Assembly (NCBI GenBank): GCA_023052935.1
Contig: CM041297.1
Span: 92,597,521-92,661,520, forward strand
Direction of reading: 5' to 3'
DNA from: Piezodorus guildinii
Lineage: Eukaryota > Arthropoda > Insecta > Hemiptera > Pentatomidae
DNA: 64,000 nucleotides
This document shows positions 57,085 through 64,000 of this stretch, piece after piece (the stretch's first letter is position 1; each line of letters starts with the position of its first letter). A program made the translations under genes and the position numbers. The notes under the pieces were generated by a model. It was not told the origin of the DNA. It saw only the letters and a list, made by a program, of their open reading frames with translations, and ran no database searches.

Positions 57085-59233
57085 TAGACGTTTCTATTTC
57101 TTTTATGACATTCTCAATATCTTCATCAGTTATTTCTGGGTTTTTTTGACTTGTACTAGGTTTATTATTATTATTATTTGATTTCTTTTTCTTAGTGACC
57201 TTTTTCGGTCGTTTGACTTGATCAGGGTGGAGTTTTTTCTTTCTACCTTTATTTCTATTTTGAAATCTTTTATCAACATACTTTCCTTTTTCGTATTTAG
57301 GATCTATTTTCTTTTTCTGTTGTCTCTTTATATACACATCTTCCGGGATTTCTATGTCTTCTCTATTTTCATTTAACTTGCCTATTTTTCTCTCTTTATT
57401 TTGTTCTATACCTTTCTTAGTTATTTCGAAAAGCTGCTTCATTTTCCGATGGTACTCATGAACAAGATATTCTTTTATTTCCGGGGATTCATTATAAGTT
57501 TCATTAGTGATACCGAAAGTTATTTCGTTAGGGGTCATTTTAAGATCTTGATTAAGGGAATTATTATATGCTGTCGTTGCTTGCTCTAACTTATCTTCCT
57601 CTTTATCATCTTTGTTTTCTATGTTTATAAGTCTTAAAATTTCTAATAACGAAGAGCTTGCTCGATTAAGCAATCCAAGAGAGTTAGGGTGATTGGGGGT
57701 AGTATAATGTAATTCAATATTTAAGTAGTTTAGAAAATCTTTAAACAAGTTATTGTCGAATTCTCTTCCGTTGTCACATGATATTTTTTGGGGTTTTGGA
57801 AAATATGCTAAATATTTTTTCAATACTTTCATGCTTTCTATGGCATTATAACTCGTTGCGTAATAAGAAAATATTCTTTTGGAAAAAGTATCTACTATTA
57901 AATAAATGTAATAATTACTCATGTGTAAGGTATCAATCATTAAATCTGTAAAGGGTTTCTCAGGTGTGGGAGTAATTTTAAATTTTTGTTTTATAGGTCT
58001 TCTATCGTATTTGCCTTTTCCACATGTGTCACATTTGTTTATAATTTCTGTGATATGATCTTTCATATTGGGCCAATAAAATTTGGTTTTCAAAACTAAA
58101 TATGTTTCATTTATACCTCTGTGGCATGTCTTGGCGATATGATAATCAAGGATAAGTAATTTCTGGTCTTCCGTGTTCTTTACATCTGGCAATAGTTTAT
58201 AATATCTTTTAATTCTATTTGTGGGAAATTTTTCTCTAATGAGTGATGCAACTTTATTAAATAATGCATTATACCAATTATTTTCACTTTCTATAGAATC
58301 TGATATGGGTGAGCAGTATATGCCGTAAGTTATATTTGGTCTTAAGATTTCTAAAAGTTTTTCTTCTATTTCAAAATCTTTTTCATGATAAGGCCAAGTA
58401 AATTCAATTGTTGTTCTTTGCTTATTATTGAATATTGTTTCGCGTTGAATTTTCGCGTGTCCCTTTTCTATTATTATTTGATTTTTCTCAACATTTACTG
58501 GTCTAGATTTATCATCAACTATTAAGATTCTGTTATCGGAGGATTCTGTGGAGTGCTGCGTTGCTAAAGAAGATATATCATCTTGAATTATTTCTTGGTG
58601 TTCACCATTATTATTTTCTTCTATGTTTTCATCATTATTAATTCCTTCTAAGTTTTCATTGTTAGCTTCTTCTTGGGTTTCTTCTATTCCCATTTCTTGT
58701 AATAAATCTACGATTTCTTGTGAATAGTTATTAGGAGAATTTTCTGTATGAAAAATATCAAATTCTGGTTCTTTTAATTTCCTTTCTTCAATAGGGTAAC
58801 GGGATAAATGATCGGCGACTTTATTAGCCTTTCCTTCAATGTATTTTATGTCATATTCGAAATCTTCTAACAATAATTTCCATCTAATTAATCTGGCGTT
58901 CTGTGTTTTACACGTTCTTAAATATTCTAAAGGTTTGTGATCTGAATATATGAAAAATTTTCTACCGTATAAGTAGGGTCGAAAATGATTGCAAGCCCAA
59001 ATAATGGCTAAACATTCCTTTTCCGTTGTTGAGTAATTTTGTTCTGCTTTATTAAGTGTTCTGGATGCAAAACATACAGGGAGTTCTTTTCCATCTTTCT
59101 TCTGTGCTAATACTGCACCAATGGCGAAATTACTTGCGTCAGTTGTTAAGAAAAAGTCCTGATTGAAATCTGGAATTTGCAAAATGGGGCTACTACATAC
59201 AAGTTGTTTCAATTTTCTCAAAGGCGTTTTCAT
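56969..59233 (-). CDS. pol: Pol C-terminal part: RNase H and integrase
   Basis: 754 open codons. Residues 15-145 form the RNase H domain: TTDAS (D32), STTEKE (E71), YSDHKPL (D98) and NKVADH (D141). An acidic, Asn-rich linker follows (about 160-235). Integrase has a zinc motif H365, H371, C401, C404, then a catalytic core with D434 (LMIDTLH) and D487 (SCDNGREF). At position 523, exactly 35 residues after D487, the expected Glu is Asn (codon 57667-57665, AAT). The C-terminal part (610-700) is Lys/Arg-rich, suited to DNA binding. The frame is linked to upstream RT only through a frame break near 59215. It overlaps env by 116 bases, as is common in this group. Confidence 0.9.
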   Translation of the reverse strand: MKTPLRKLKQLVCSSPILQIPDFNQDFFLTTDASNFAIGAVLAQKKDGKELPVCFASRTLNKAEQNYSTTEKECLAIIWACNHFRPYLYGRKFFIYSDHKPLEYLRTCKTQNARLIRWKLLLEDFEYDIKYIEGKANKVADHLSRYPIEERKLKEPEFDIFHTENSPNNYSQEIVDLLQEMGIEETQEEANNENLEGINNDENIEENNNGEHQEIIQDDISSLATQHSTESSDNRILIVDDKSRPVNVEKNQIIIEKGHAKIQRETIFNNKQRTTIEFTWPYHEKDFEIEEKLLEILRPNITYGIYCSPISDSIESENNWYNALFNKVASLIREKFPTNRIKRYYKLLPDVKNTEDQKLLILDYHIAKTCHRGINETYLVLKTKFYWPNMKDHITEIINKCDTCGKGKYDRRPIKQKFKITPTPEKPFTDLMIDTLHMSNYYIYLIVDTFSKRIFSYYATSYNAIESMKVLKKYLAYFPKPQKISCDNGREFDNNLFKDFLNYLNIELHYTTPNHPNSLGLLNRASSSLLEILRLINIENKDDKEEDKLEQATTAYNNSLNQDLKMTPNEITFGITNETYNESPEIKEYLVHEYHRKMKQLFEITKKGIEQNKERKIGKLNENREDIEIPEDVYIKRQQKKKIDPKYEKGKYVDKRFQNRNKGRKKKLHPDQVKRPKKVTKKKKSNNNNNKPSTSQKNPEITDEDIENVIKEIETSNVTGVSQDDFEFDDELFQVSSDRSAYGSDTDPANTRFI

Positions 59234-59516
59234 ATAACTCTGGTTTGATTTCTTTTTGATCTTTTCGAAGACATCTCGTTAATGGGGAAGCTATCTTTGC
59301 GTAATTTGGTATCATTTTCCTATAGAAACCAGTTAATCCTAAAAAGCTTTTAATTTCTTTTTCATTTTTAGGGAGTTTAAAATCTTTTACTGCTTTTATC
59401 TTTTCTGGATTAGGTTCTATGCCGCGTTCGCTGATAATATGTCCGAGGAATAACAATTCTTTCTTGCAAAATTCTGTCTTATCGAGCTGAATCTTTAAGT
59501 TATGTTTTTCTAACTT
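59193..59516 (-). pseudogene. pol: Pol segment: RT thumb/connection, out of frame with both neighbours
   Basis: The frame reads KHNLKIQLDKTEFCKKELLF, then LGHIISERGIEPNPEKIKAV and SFLGLTGFYRKMIPNYAKIA, the LGH..S..G...P.K..A and FLGL..YYR blocks that follow the YMDD box in Gypsy RTs. No internal stop before 59193. It is cut from the catalytic part by a frame break in an A/T run at about 59513-59520 and from RNase H by one at about 59213-59216. Confidence 0.85.
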
Positions 59517-60178
59517 TTAAGAGTTTCTTCTAAATGTTTCCAATGATCTTTGTAATTTTCAGAAAAAATTATAATATCGTCCATATAGACTAAAACGTTA
59601 ATAGAATCTGAAAAAATGATATTCATGGCTCTTTGAAACGTTGCTGGGGCATTACTGAGTCCAAATGGCATGCGAAGGAATTCAAAGTGGCCTTGATCTG
59701 TAGAAAATGCTGTTTTTGGGATAGAACTTTCTTCGACTTTTATTTGATGGAAGCCTGAGCAAAGGTCCATTGCTGTAAATATCGTCGCTTTTCCTAATTT
59801 GCCTAAAAGGTCTTCAATATTAGGAATGGGGAATTTATCCGGGGTTGTTTCTCGATTTAATTTCCTGTAATCAATCACCATTCGTATTTTTCTTTTTCCT
59901 GATGCGTCTGGCTTTTTCGGGACAATCCAAACGGGAGAATTGTAAGGGGAATTGCTGGGTCTTATTATTTTGGATTCTAACATCTTTTTAATTTCTTCCT
60001 TAATATTTTCTTTGAATTGGTGGGGATATCTGTAATTTTTCGAATATATCGGGTCTTCGGTTTTTGTTTTAATCTTATGCTCCAATAAATCAGTGGCTGA
60101 AAGGGGATCATTTTCAGTCTTAAATACTGATGGATATTTCGATAATAATTTAATTAAATTTGATTTTTCTTGAGGAGG
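59510..60178 (-). pseudogene. pol: Pol segment: reverse transcriptase fingers and palm
   Basis: Contains the Gypsy RT core: YSKNYRYPHQFKENIKEEI, SPYNSPVWIVPKK, RMVIDYRKLN, TAMDLCSGFHQIKV (first catalytic Asp), FEFLRMPFGLSNAPATFQR and VYMDDIIIFS (YMDD catalytic pair). Reads in one frame from about 60178 to a stop at 59510. No ATG is expected because it is translated as part of Gag-Pol. The breaks at both ends separate it from protease and from the RT thumb. Confidence 0.88.
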
Positions 60179-60500
60179 TATTGGTCGGTTCTGATTAGTT
60201 GGGGGATTTGTTTTATTATTTCATGGTTTCCTTTTTTATTAGAATCTGTTAATTCTACTTCTTCTTTTTGCAAATAGTATAAAGGTAAATATATGGTTTC
60301 GTTAACTTTACTGTCGATTATTATATTTTGATCATAGATGCCAGGTTTAATTTTAATCTTATCATCTTCATAGTCAATAAAATATAGATTTTTATTTTGT
60401 TCTACTTTTATCTGATTTTCGCCTTCTTTCAAAACTAATTTTAAAACTTCGTCTTCCATAATAAAATCAAACTCTGTATAGCGAGTTTTTATTTTGTTGG
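60154..60500 (-). pseudogene. pol: Pol segment between protease and RT
   Basis: An open frame carrying MEDEVLKLVLKEGENQIKVE and, at its end, HEIIKQIPQLIRTDQ. In related elements the LIRTDH-like motif leads directly into RT, so this is the normal protease-RT linker. It is out of frame with protease (break at about 60500-60510) and with RT (break at about 60180). Confidence 0.75.
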
Positions 60501-60857
60501 TTTCGAATCGATATTAAATTTCATTTCCCTCATTGTCTCATTTCCTAGTAGTATTTCGTAATTGGGACTGAAATTAAATAGATAAAATTTTATTTTTTCG
60601 GGGTTTTTAAGAAAATTATTTCTGCAATAAACTGAAATAGATTCCGTGCCAAGTTCTTCTCCGGTTGCTGTTTTTATTGTAAAATTTTCTTTTTCTCTTT
60701 CAACATCTGGTGGTACAATGTCTGGTCTTATATAATTCTTCCAAGATCCGGTATCAATAAGCCATTTACGATTCGCGTGGTCTTTAACATAAGGCAGTTG
60801 GCTTTTATTCTCTTCTTTTATGTGTTTTGATTGTCTGGCGGGCCTTTCTCTAAAAAA
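60489..60857 (-). pseudogene. pro: Pol segment: aspartic protease
   Basis: In the -1 frame relative to gag, starting at the TTTTTTA heptamer. It includes KWLIDTGSWKNYI with the catalytic D-T-G, followed by the strand-rich body and YEILLGNETMREM, the ILLG motif that supports the active-site loop in retropepsins. About 120 residues, normal for this family. It acts as a dimer to process Gag-Pol. The frame ends at a TAA at 60489-60491 immediately after the domain; in a functional relative it would continue into the linker. Confidence 0.85.
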
Positions 60858-61948
60858 GAATTATTTGGATCTAATTTTTCTAATTTCTCTCTTAATTCTC
60901 TGATTTCTTGGTCTTTCGGGTCTTCTTGCTGAATTTGGAAATTAGGCTGTTTCGGTTTATTCCCGAATGCGCTAACTGTTCTCATGGATACAGTTGGATT
61001 TTCATCTTTCTTATTATTATTATAATTTTGATTCCGGTATCGACCTGAACCGTTGAAATACCTTTGTTGTTCTTGACGGGGCCATTGTTGGTAATAATTA
61101 TTATTATTATTATTCTGCCGGTAGTCTTGTGGAGGTTCTTGTTGTCGATATTGATGCTCTTGTCTTTGATTATGTGGGTTATACGGGTTATTGGGATTTT
61201 GCCAATTATTAAATCGTTTGTGATGTTTTTTATCGAACTTTTTCTTATGGTCGAAGCCTCTTTTGTAATCATGTTCTCCGGGTCTTCTCATATTTCCCGA
61301 ATTTATGAGGTCATCGAAGAGTAGATGGTTCTCATTCTGAATTAAATTTCTCAAATCATCTAATGTTCTTAACTTTTCTGCTTTAGTCATAAGATATGTT
61401 CTTATGTGAAGGGGCATGTTAGTGTAAAAAAAATAAAGAATACTTTTCTCTAATGCGCTAATAATTGTTTCTCTATTTGGTGTGTTTTCTATCCGATGTT
61501 TAGAAATTATTAAAGTGCGGATCTTATCAATTCTTTGAAGGAAATCAAGAGGGTGTTCCTTATGATGTATTTTGTTATTAAATAATTCATGCGATAATTG
61601 TTCAATTGAGCGGCTGTCTCTGAAGGTTCTTTCGAGATAATTTAGTAATCCTTCAACACGACTAAATTCGCACGTTGTATTTATATAATCAGCTTCATCC
61701 GTAAGTTTTGCTAAAAGTTTACTTAATAATCTTTGTTCGTTTAGTTCCTTAAACGAGTTGTCCGGTTTACACACGATTTGGTAAACTTGTCTACAAACTG
61801 TCACGAATTTTAACAGATTGTGTGGATTTCCATTAAAATTAGGGATATGATCGTAGTCTGCCGATTTAATTTGAAAGCTTGCCATATTTGTAGTTAATAT
61901 TAAATTATTTACTCGCAGGATTAAAGAATTTAAATAATCATCAGACAT
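60818..61948 (-). CDS. gag: Gag polyprotein
   Basis: 376 intact codons from an ATG at 61948; Met22 (61885, MASFQIK) is an alternative start. Residues 30-200 are a helical capsid-like region (DHIPNFNGNPHNLLKFVTVC, then the LLSKLLAKLTDEADY stretch) as in errantivirus/Gypsy Gags. Residues 215-330 are basic and very Asn/Gln/Tyr-rich and presumably bind RNA; no CCHC knuckle is present, which is usual for errantiviruses. The end (about 340-365) is a short charged helix (KDQEIRELREKLEKLD). The frame ends 38 bases past a -1 slippery heptamer that leads into protease. Confidence 0.9.
   Translation of the reverse strand: MSDDYLNSLILRVNNLILTTNMASFQIKSADYDHIPNFNGNPHNLLKFVTVCRQVYQIVCKPDNSFKELNEQRLLSKLLAKLTDEADYINTTCEFSRVEGLLNYLERTFRDSRSIEQLSHELFNNKIHHKEHPLDFLQRIDKIRTLIISKHRIENTPNRETIISALEKSILYFFYTNMPLHIRTYLMTKAEKLRTLDDLRNLIQNENHLLFDDLINSGNMRRPGEHDYKRGFDHKKKFDKKHHKRFNNWQNPNNPYNPHNQRQEHQYRQQEPPQDYRQNNNNNNYYQQWPRQEQQRYFNGSGRYRNQNYNNNKKDENPTVSMRTVSAFGNKPKQPNFQIQQEDPKDQEIRELREKLEKLDPNNSFLEKGPPDNQNT
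60851..60857 (-). promoter_or_regulatory. -1 ribosomal frameshift heptamer TTTTTTA between gag and pro
   Basis: On the minus strand T TTT TTA lies in the correct gag register (tcT TTT TTA), fitting X XXY YYZ exactly. Slipping back one base enters the protease frame, which is open from here. The same heptamer works in HIV-1. No strong downstream stem or pseudoknot was identified by eye. Confidence 0.8.
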
Positions 61949-62291
61949 AAAATTACAATAGTAAAGGAAATTAACTTACAAAAATTGAGTACGCTGTCAA
62001 AATAATCTTCGACGGGGTGTGAAGATCTGTCCTTGAGCTGGATACCTGACGACAGTGAAGTCCGGCCAAGGTTGAGTGCAGATAAGAGACTTTGCCTGCG
62101 TTGCGAGATGCTCGGGGTGAGTGAACTCGTCCAGAATCTGAAGATCTCGAAGTTGGTAGTCCTCGGTAGGTAAGCCAAAATCTTGAGTCTTCACAGGTGA
62201 GGAATCCTAGGCGGTAGTCCTAATTCTGGATTTGCGGAAAAAGTTCGGATCTGCGGAAACTCGGTTCTTAAAACTGCGATAAAAATATGCA
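61949..62291 (-). other. 5' leader with probable env splice donor at 61979
   Basis: A 343-base untranslated leader between primer site and gag. TTTTT|GTAAGT at 61980/61979 is an excellent donor about 30 bases before the gag ATG. Paired with the TTACAG acceptor at 57081-57076 it would make an env RNA. Short frames of 65 and 82 codons in the leader look accidental. Confidence 0.55.
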
Positions 62292-62309
62292 GTCCCTGTT
62301 CGGGCGCCA
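62292..62309 (-). other. primer binding site for tRNA-Lys
   Basis: The minus strand reads TGGCGCCCGAACAGGGAC, 18 bases perfectly complementary to the 3' end (with CCA) of animal tRNA-Lys(UUU). It directly abuts the 5' LTR, so it primes minus-strand DNA synthesis. Confidence 0.9.
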
Positions 62310-62602
62310 ATTTTGGTGTTCGTGCTCGTTATTGTAAAAAAAATATTTTATTTATTCAAAAGTTACAAAATATCGATAATAACACTTTAAAAGACAATAA
62401 TGACAATCTTGATAATAACAATATGGCTATACTAGATCTGACATAGATTACGTACCGTAATTACTGCGAGGACTTGAAGAGAGTGTGTGTCTGTTCCCTG
62501 GGAGAAGGGACAGGGTATATATAGGTTAATAGGACTGCTGAGTAAGATTCAAGGAATATGGTGTGATCTGCAGGTGCACTATGGCCTCATGGTGGCGTGA
62601 CT
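62310..62602 (-). repeat. 5' LTR
   Basis: Promoter copy of the LTR. TATATATA on the sense strand at 62523-62516. Identical by eye to 55125-55417 over 293 bases. Confidence 0.93.
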
Positions 62603-62681
62603 ATATATCAGTTTTATTTGTTGTTTTTTTTAGTTCTAATTATATACTATTCAATTTTTTTCCATGATATATTATTAATAT

Positions 62682-63257
62682 TGCTACGGTCAAGACAATG
62701 ACAGGTATACCACGCCTAGAATGGTCCGGATTTGGCTAGAGACTTCTGGACTTGGACGGTCTTCGAAGTGCCTAGAACGGCCCGGCCCGTCTGCCTCTCA
62801 GCCCTTACCTGGCCACCTGCCGTGTCTAGAATGTTCGATGGTGGTACAAATACCGGTCCACTACGCCTGGGTCAGTCAGTCTTGATATTGCTGAAGTGGA
62901 TGTATCAGTGAACAGTGACAGTGAACAATCCGTGACAGTGTGACAGTGTAGTGAAACTGTGTGTCAGTATTGTGATAACCGGTAGGTGGGAAAATTAGAA
63001 GGCTGTAGTTTATATATAATTTATAGCTGTAAGTTTTAGAATAAGTCTAGCAGATTGTATAAATTTACGTAAGTAGTTTGTTTGTTAGGAATACCTCATG
63101 TTATATGTATACTGTTTAGTAGTTAAGCTAGTAACTCAATTATTATTGTAACTATAGTTGTTGGTAATCCCTTTGTATTTGTACATTCTGTATTTAATAA
63201 ATATTTGTAATTTGTAAGCTGGAGTAGTTCATTTCTCACACCCCGTAGCCCGTAACA
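62682..63257 (+). mobile_element. solo LTR (576 bp) with ATAT target duplication
   Basis: Starts TGCTACGGTC and ends CCCGTAACA, with TG..CA ends and inverted TACGG/CCGTA. ATAT flanks both sides (62678-62681 and 63258-63261). Inside, TATATATAA at about 63011 and AATAAA at 63196-63201, 56 bases before the end, fit U3-R-U5 layout in plus orientation. No internal region or second LTR is next to it, so it is a recombination remnant of an LTR family unrelated to the errantivirus-type element. A GTGACAGTG-rich stretch lies at 62910-62960. Confidence 0.78.
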
Positions 63258-63261
63258 ATAT

Positions 63262-63498
63262 ATTAGTATTATATTATTAATATTAACACTGAATATTATA
63301 TTGAAGAGGAAATCAAAGAATAATGATTACTAATCTAGTAAGTTAGTTCAGTCTTGAGTCTGTAATTCATTACTTCAGTTCCAGTCGCAATTTTTTATTA
63401 TTAATTAATATTTGAAACGAATGTGTAATAAATGTAATAAGAGATAAGCGTTTATGTCAGGGTCCCAGGAATTATTCAAGCGAAATTTTATTTTTTAG
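63262..63498. other. probable intron sequence before the exon
   Basis: AT-rich, ends in TTTTATTTTTTAG, a good polypyrimidine tract and acceptor. Confidence 0.4.
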
Positions 63499-63634
63499 AT
63501 TGGGATGTCGAACGCTACACAAGTTGTTCTTGAAGGACTTGGGTTAGGACTATCAGGAAAAGTGACATGCGAAGTGACCACGGATACCGTCATTCCGGAA
63601 ACTGCTTCACTTTCAGCTCAACTTACAGTATTAG
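63499..63634 (+). CDS. internal exon of an Ig-domain protein, Beaten-path-like
   Basis: 136 bases between TTTTTTAG| and |GTAAGT. Read in phase 0 it is fully open: IGMSNATQVVLEGLGLGLSG, then KVTCEVTTDTVIPETASLSA and QLTVL, ending after the first base of a codon (phase 1). The pattern T.VVL.G...LSG...CEVT.D......A...LTVL is the E-F-G strand part of an Ig domain, with Cys in the F strand; the CEV core recalls the insect Beat/Side axon-guidance family. The base composition is clearly coding against the AT-rich flanks. Other exons of the gene are not in the window, so the locus extends to the right and/or left with long introns. The Beat-like call is tentative. Confidence 0.58.
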
Positions 63635-63919
63635 GTAAGTTTTTTACGAATTATCACTTAATCACTTAGTTCAAAAATCTATATGAATCATTAAAAGATA
63701 AGTAATCAGATTTTATTTTCCTATCAAGAAGAAATATTTGAAGGTATATTACATTTAAACACACTACAAAAGAAAAGCAAAGATCTTTAATATTTTCTGA
63801 GGTTATCATTTTGGTTTTAAATACTAAATACCTTAATAAAGGATGGTACATACGTACACGGCTTTCTGATTTGTATATTACATATGTATACCTACGTATT
63901 CACTATATTTTTTATTAAT
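63635..63919. other. probable intron sequence after the exon
   Basis: AT-rich with no further exon seen. A 61-codon minus frame at 63666-63851 has no recognisable features. Confidence 0.4.
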
Positions 63920-64000
63920 ATTTATTTATTGAGATATATTACAATTTGTTTCTATATGAACATTAGTAATAGTGATATAAGATCCCATTCACACAATATA
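63920..64000 (-). repeat. start of another LINE 3' end, runs off the window
   Basis: GATATATTACAATTTGT and AGTGATATAAGATCCCATTC match the 3' UTR of the nested LINE at 24387-24751 (ATATATTACAATTTGTC, AGTGCTACAGGATCTCATTC). Minus-oriented, truncated by the window edge. Confidence 0.55.

Larger units (their letters stand above)
55125..62602 (-). mobile_element. errantivirus-type (Gypsy/Metaviridae) LTR retrotransposon with env
   Basis: A complete 7.48 kb element on the minus strand: 5' LTR (62310-62602), primer site, gag, pro, RT, RNase H, integrase, env, purine tract, 3' LTR (55125-55417). The LTRs are 293 bp each and I see no difference between them, which implies a recent insertion. The outer bases are AGT...AAT on the sense strand, close to the AGT..ACT/AATT ends of insect errantiviruses rather than TG..CA. 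Flanks are ATAA (left) and ATAT (right), so a 4 bp target duplication is at best imperfect. Pro-RT is broken in four places and integrase lacks its catalytic Glu, so this copy is not expected to move without help. Confidence 0.93.

Noticed and set aside
57401..57589. Plus-strand frame antisense to integrase
   Set aside because: Shadow of the pol coding sequence.
61064..61324. Plus-strand frame of 86 codons within gag
   Set aside because: Antisense shadow of the Asn/Gln-rich gag tail, with poly-Ile from ATT repeats.
61930..62194. 82- and 65-codon frames in the leader of the LTR element
   Set aside because: They overlap the leader and gag start, lie in two different frames and have no features. 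Chance frames.
62292..62309. Apparent tRNA-Lys 3' end
   Set aside because: Only the last 18 bases are present and they abut an LTR, so this is the primer binding site, not a tRNA gene.
1..64000. CRISPR arrays, bacterial or organelle insertions, rRNA genes
   Set aside because: No regular repeat-spacer pattern, no bacterial-style operons and no rRNA-like text were seen anywhere.

Overview
The window reads as repeat-dense, AT-rich nuclear DNA of an insect. The reasons are an env-bearing errantivirus-type LTR retrotransposon with a lysine-tRNA primer site, many dead Jockey-like LINE tails, several foldback and short inverted-repeat elements, and one spliced exon coding an immunoglobulin-like strand pair that resembles insect Beaten-path proteins. 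The insect order cannot be fixed from sequence alone. Most of the window is intergenic or long-intron sequence. The Ig-like exon near the right end is the only host coding segment supported by splice sites.

Layout. 1-4.4 kb: AT-rich DNA with two related inverted-repeat elements carrying hammerhead-like hairpins, then a minus-strand LINE tail with a YADD box. 4.4-12 kb: a GC-richer island, several copies of an unclassified ~0.9 kb interspersed repeat (here called family B), a 156 bp MITE with a clear TATA duplication, and a LINE fragment. 12-26 kb: a ~700 bp foldback, successive LINE fragments on both strands (one with another LINE end nested in it and a 5 bp duplication), family D, and a three-unit 72 bp tandem repeat. 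26-35 kb: sparse sequence with hairpin foldbacks, microsatellites and a 225 bp direct duplication. 35-38 kb: two family B copies in opposite orientation flank a segment with an NRF1/Ewg-type GCGCATGCGC site and a coding-like ORF. 38-51 kb: GC-richer islands of unknown role, more family B, and three LINE fragments. 51.3-53.7 kb: a LINE tail split by a hAT-like end and a foldback built of 109 bp units alternating as a 218 bp dimer. 55.1-62.6 kb: the errantivirus-type element on the minus strand. 62.7-63.3 kb: a solo LTR with an ATAT duplication. 63.5 kb: the Ig-like exon. The last ~80 bases enter another LINE 3' end.

How the parts work together. The only multi-gene unit is the LTR element. Its right (5') LTR drives a genomic RNA primed by tRNA-Lys. 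Gag is followed by a -1 frameshift signal (TTTTTTA) into protease, RT, RNase H and integrase, and Env is probably made from a spliced RNA. Its two 293 bp LTRs look identical, implying recent insertion. Yet protease-RT has four frame breaks within about 1.3 kb, and integrase has Asn where the catalytic Glu should be, so this copy should not be autonomous as read. All coordinates and homologies were judged by eye; no alignment or database search was run.
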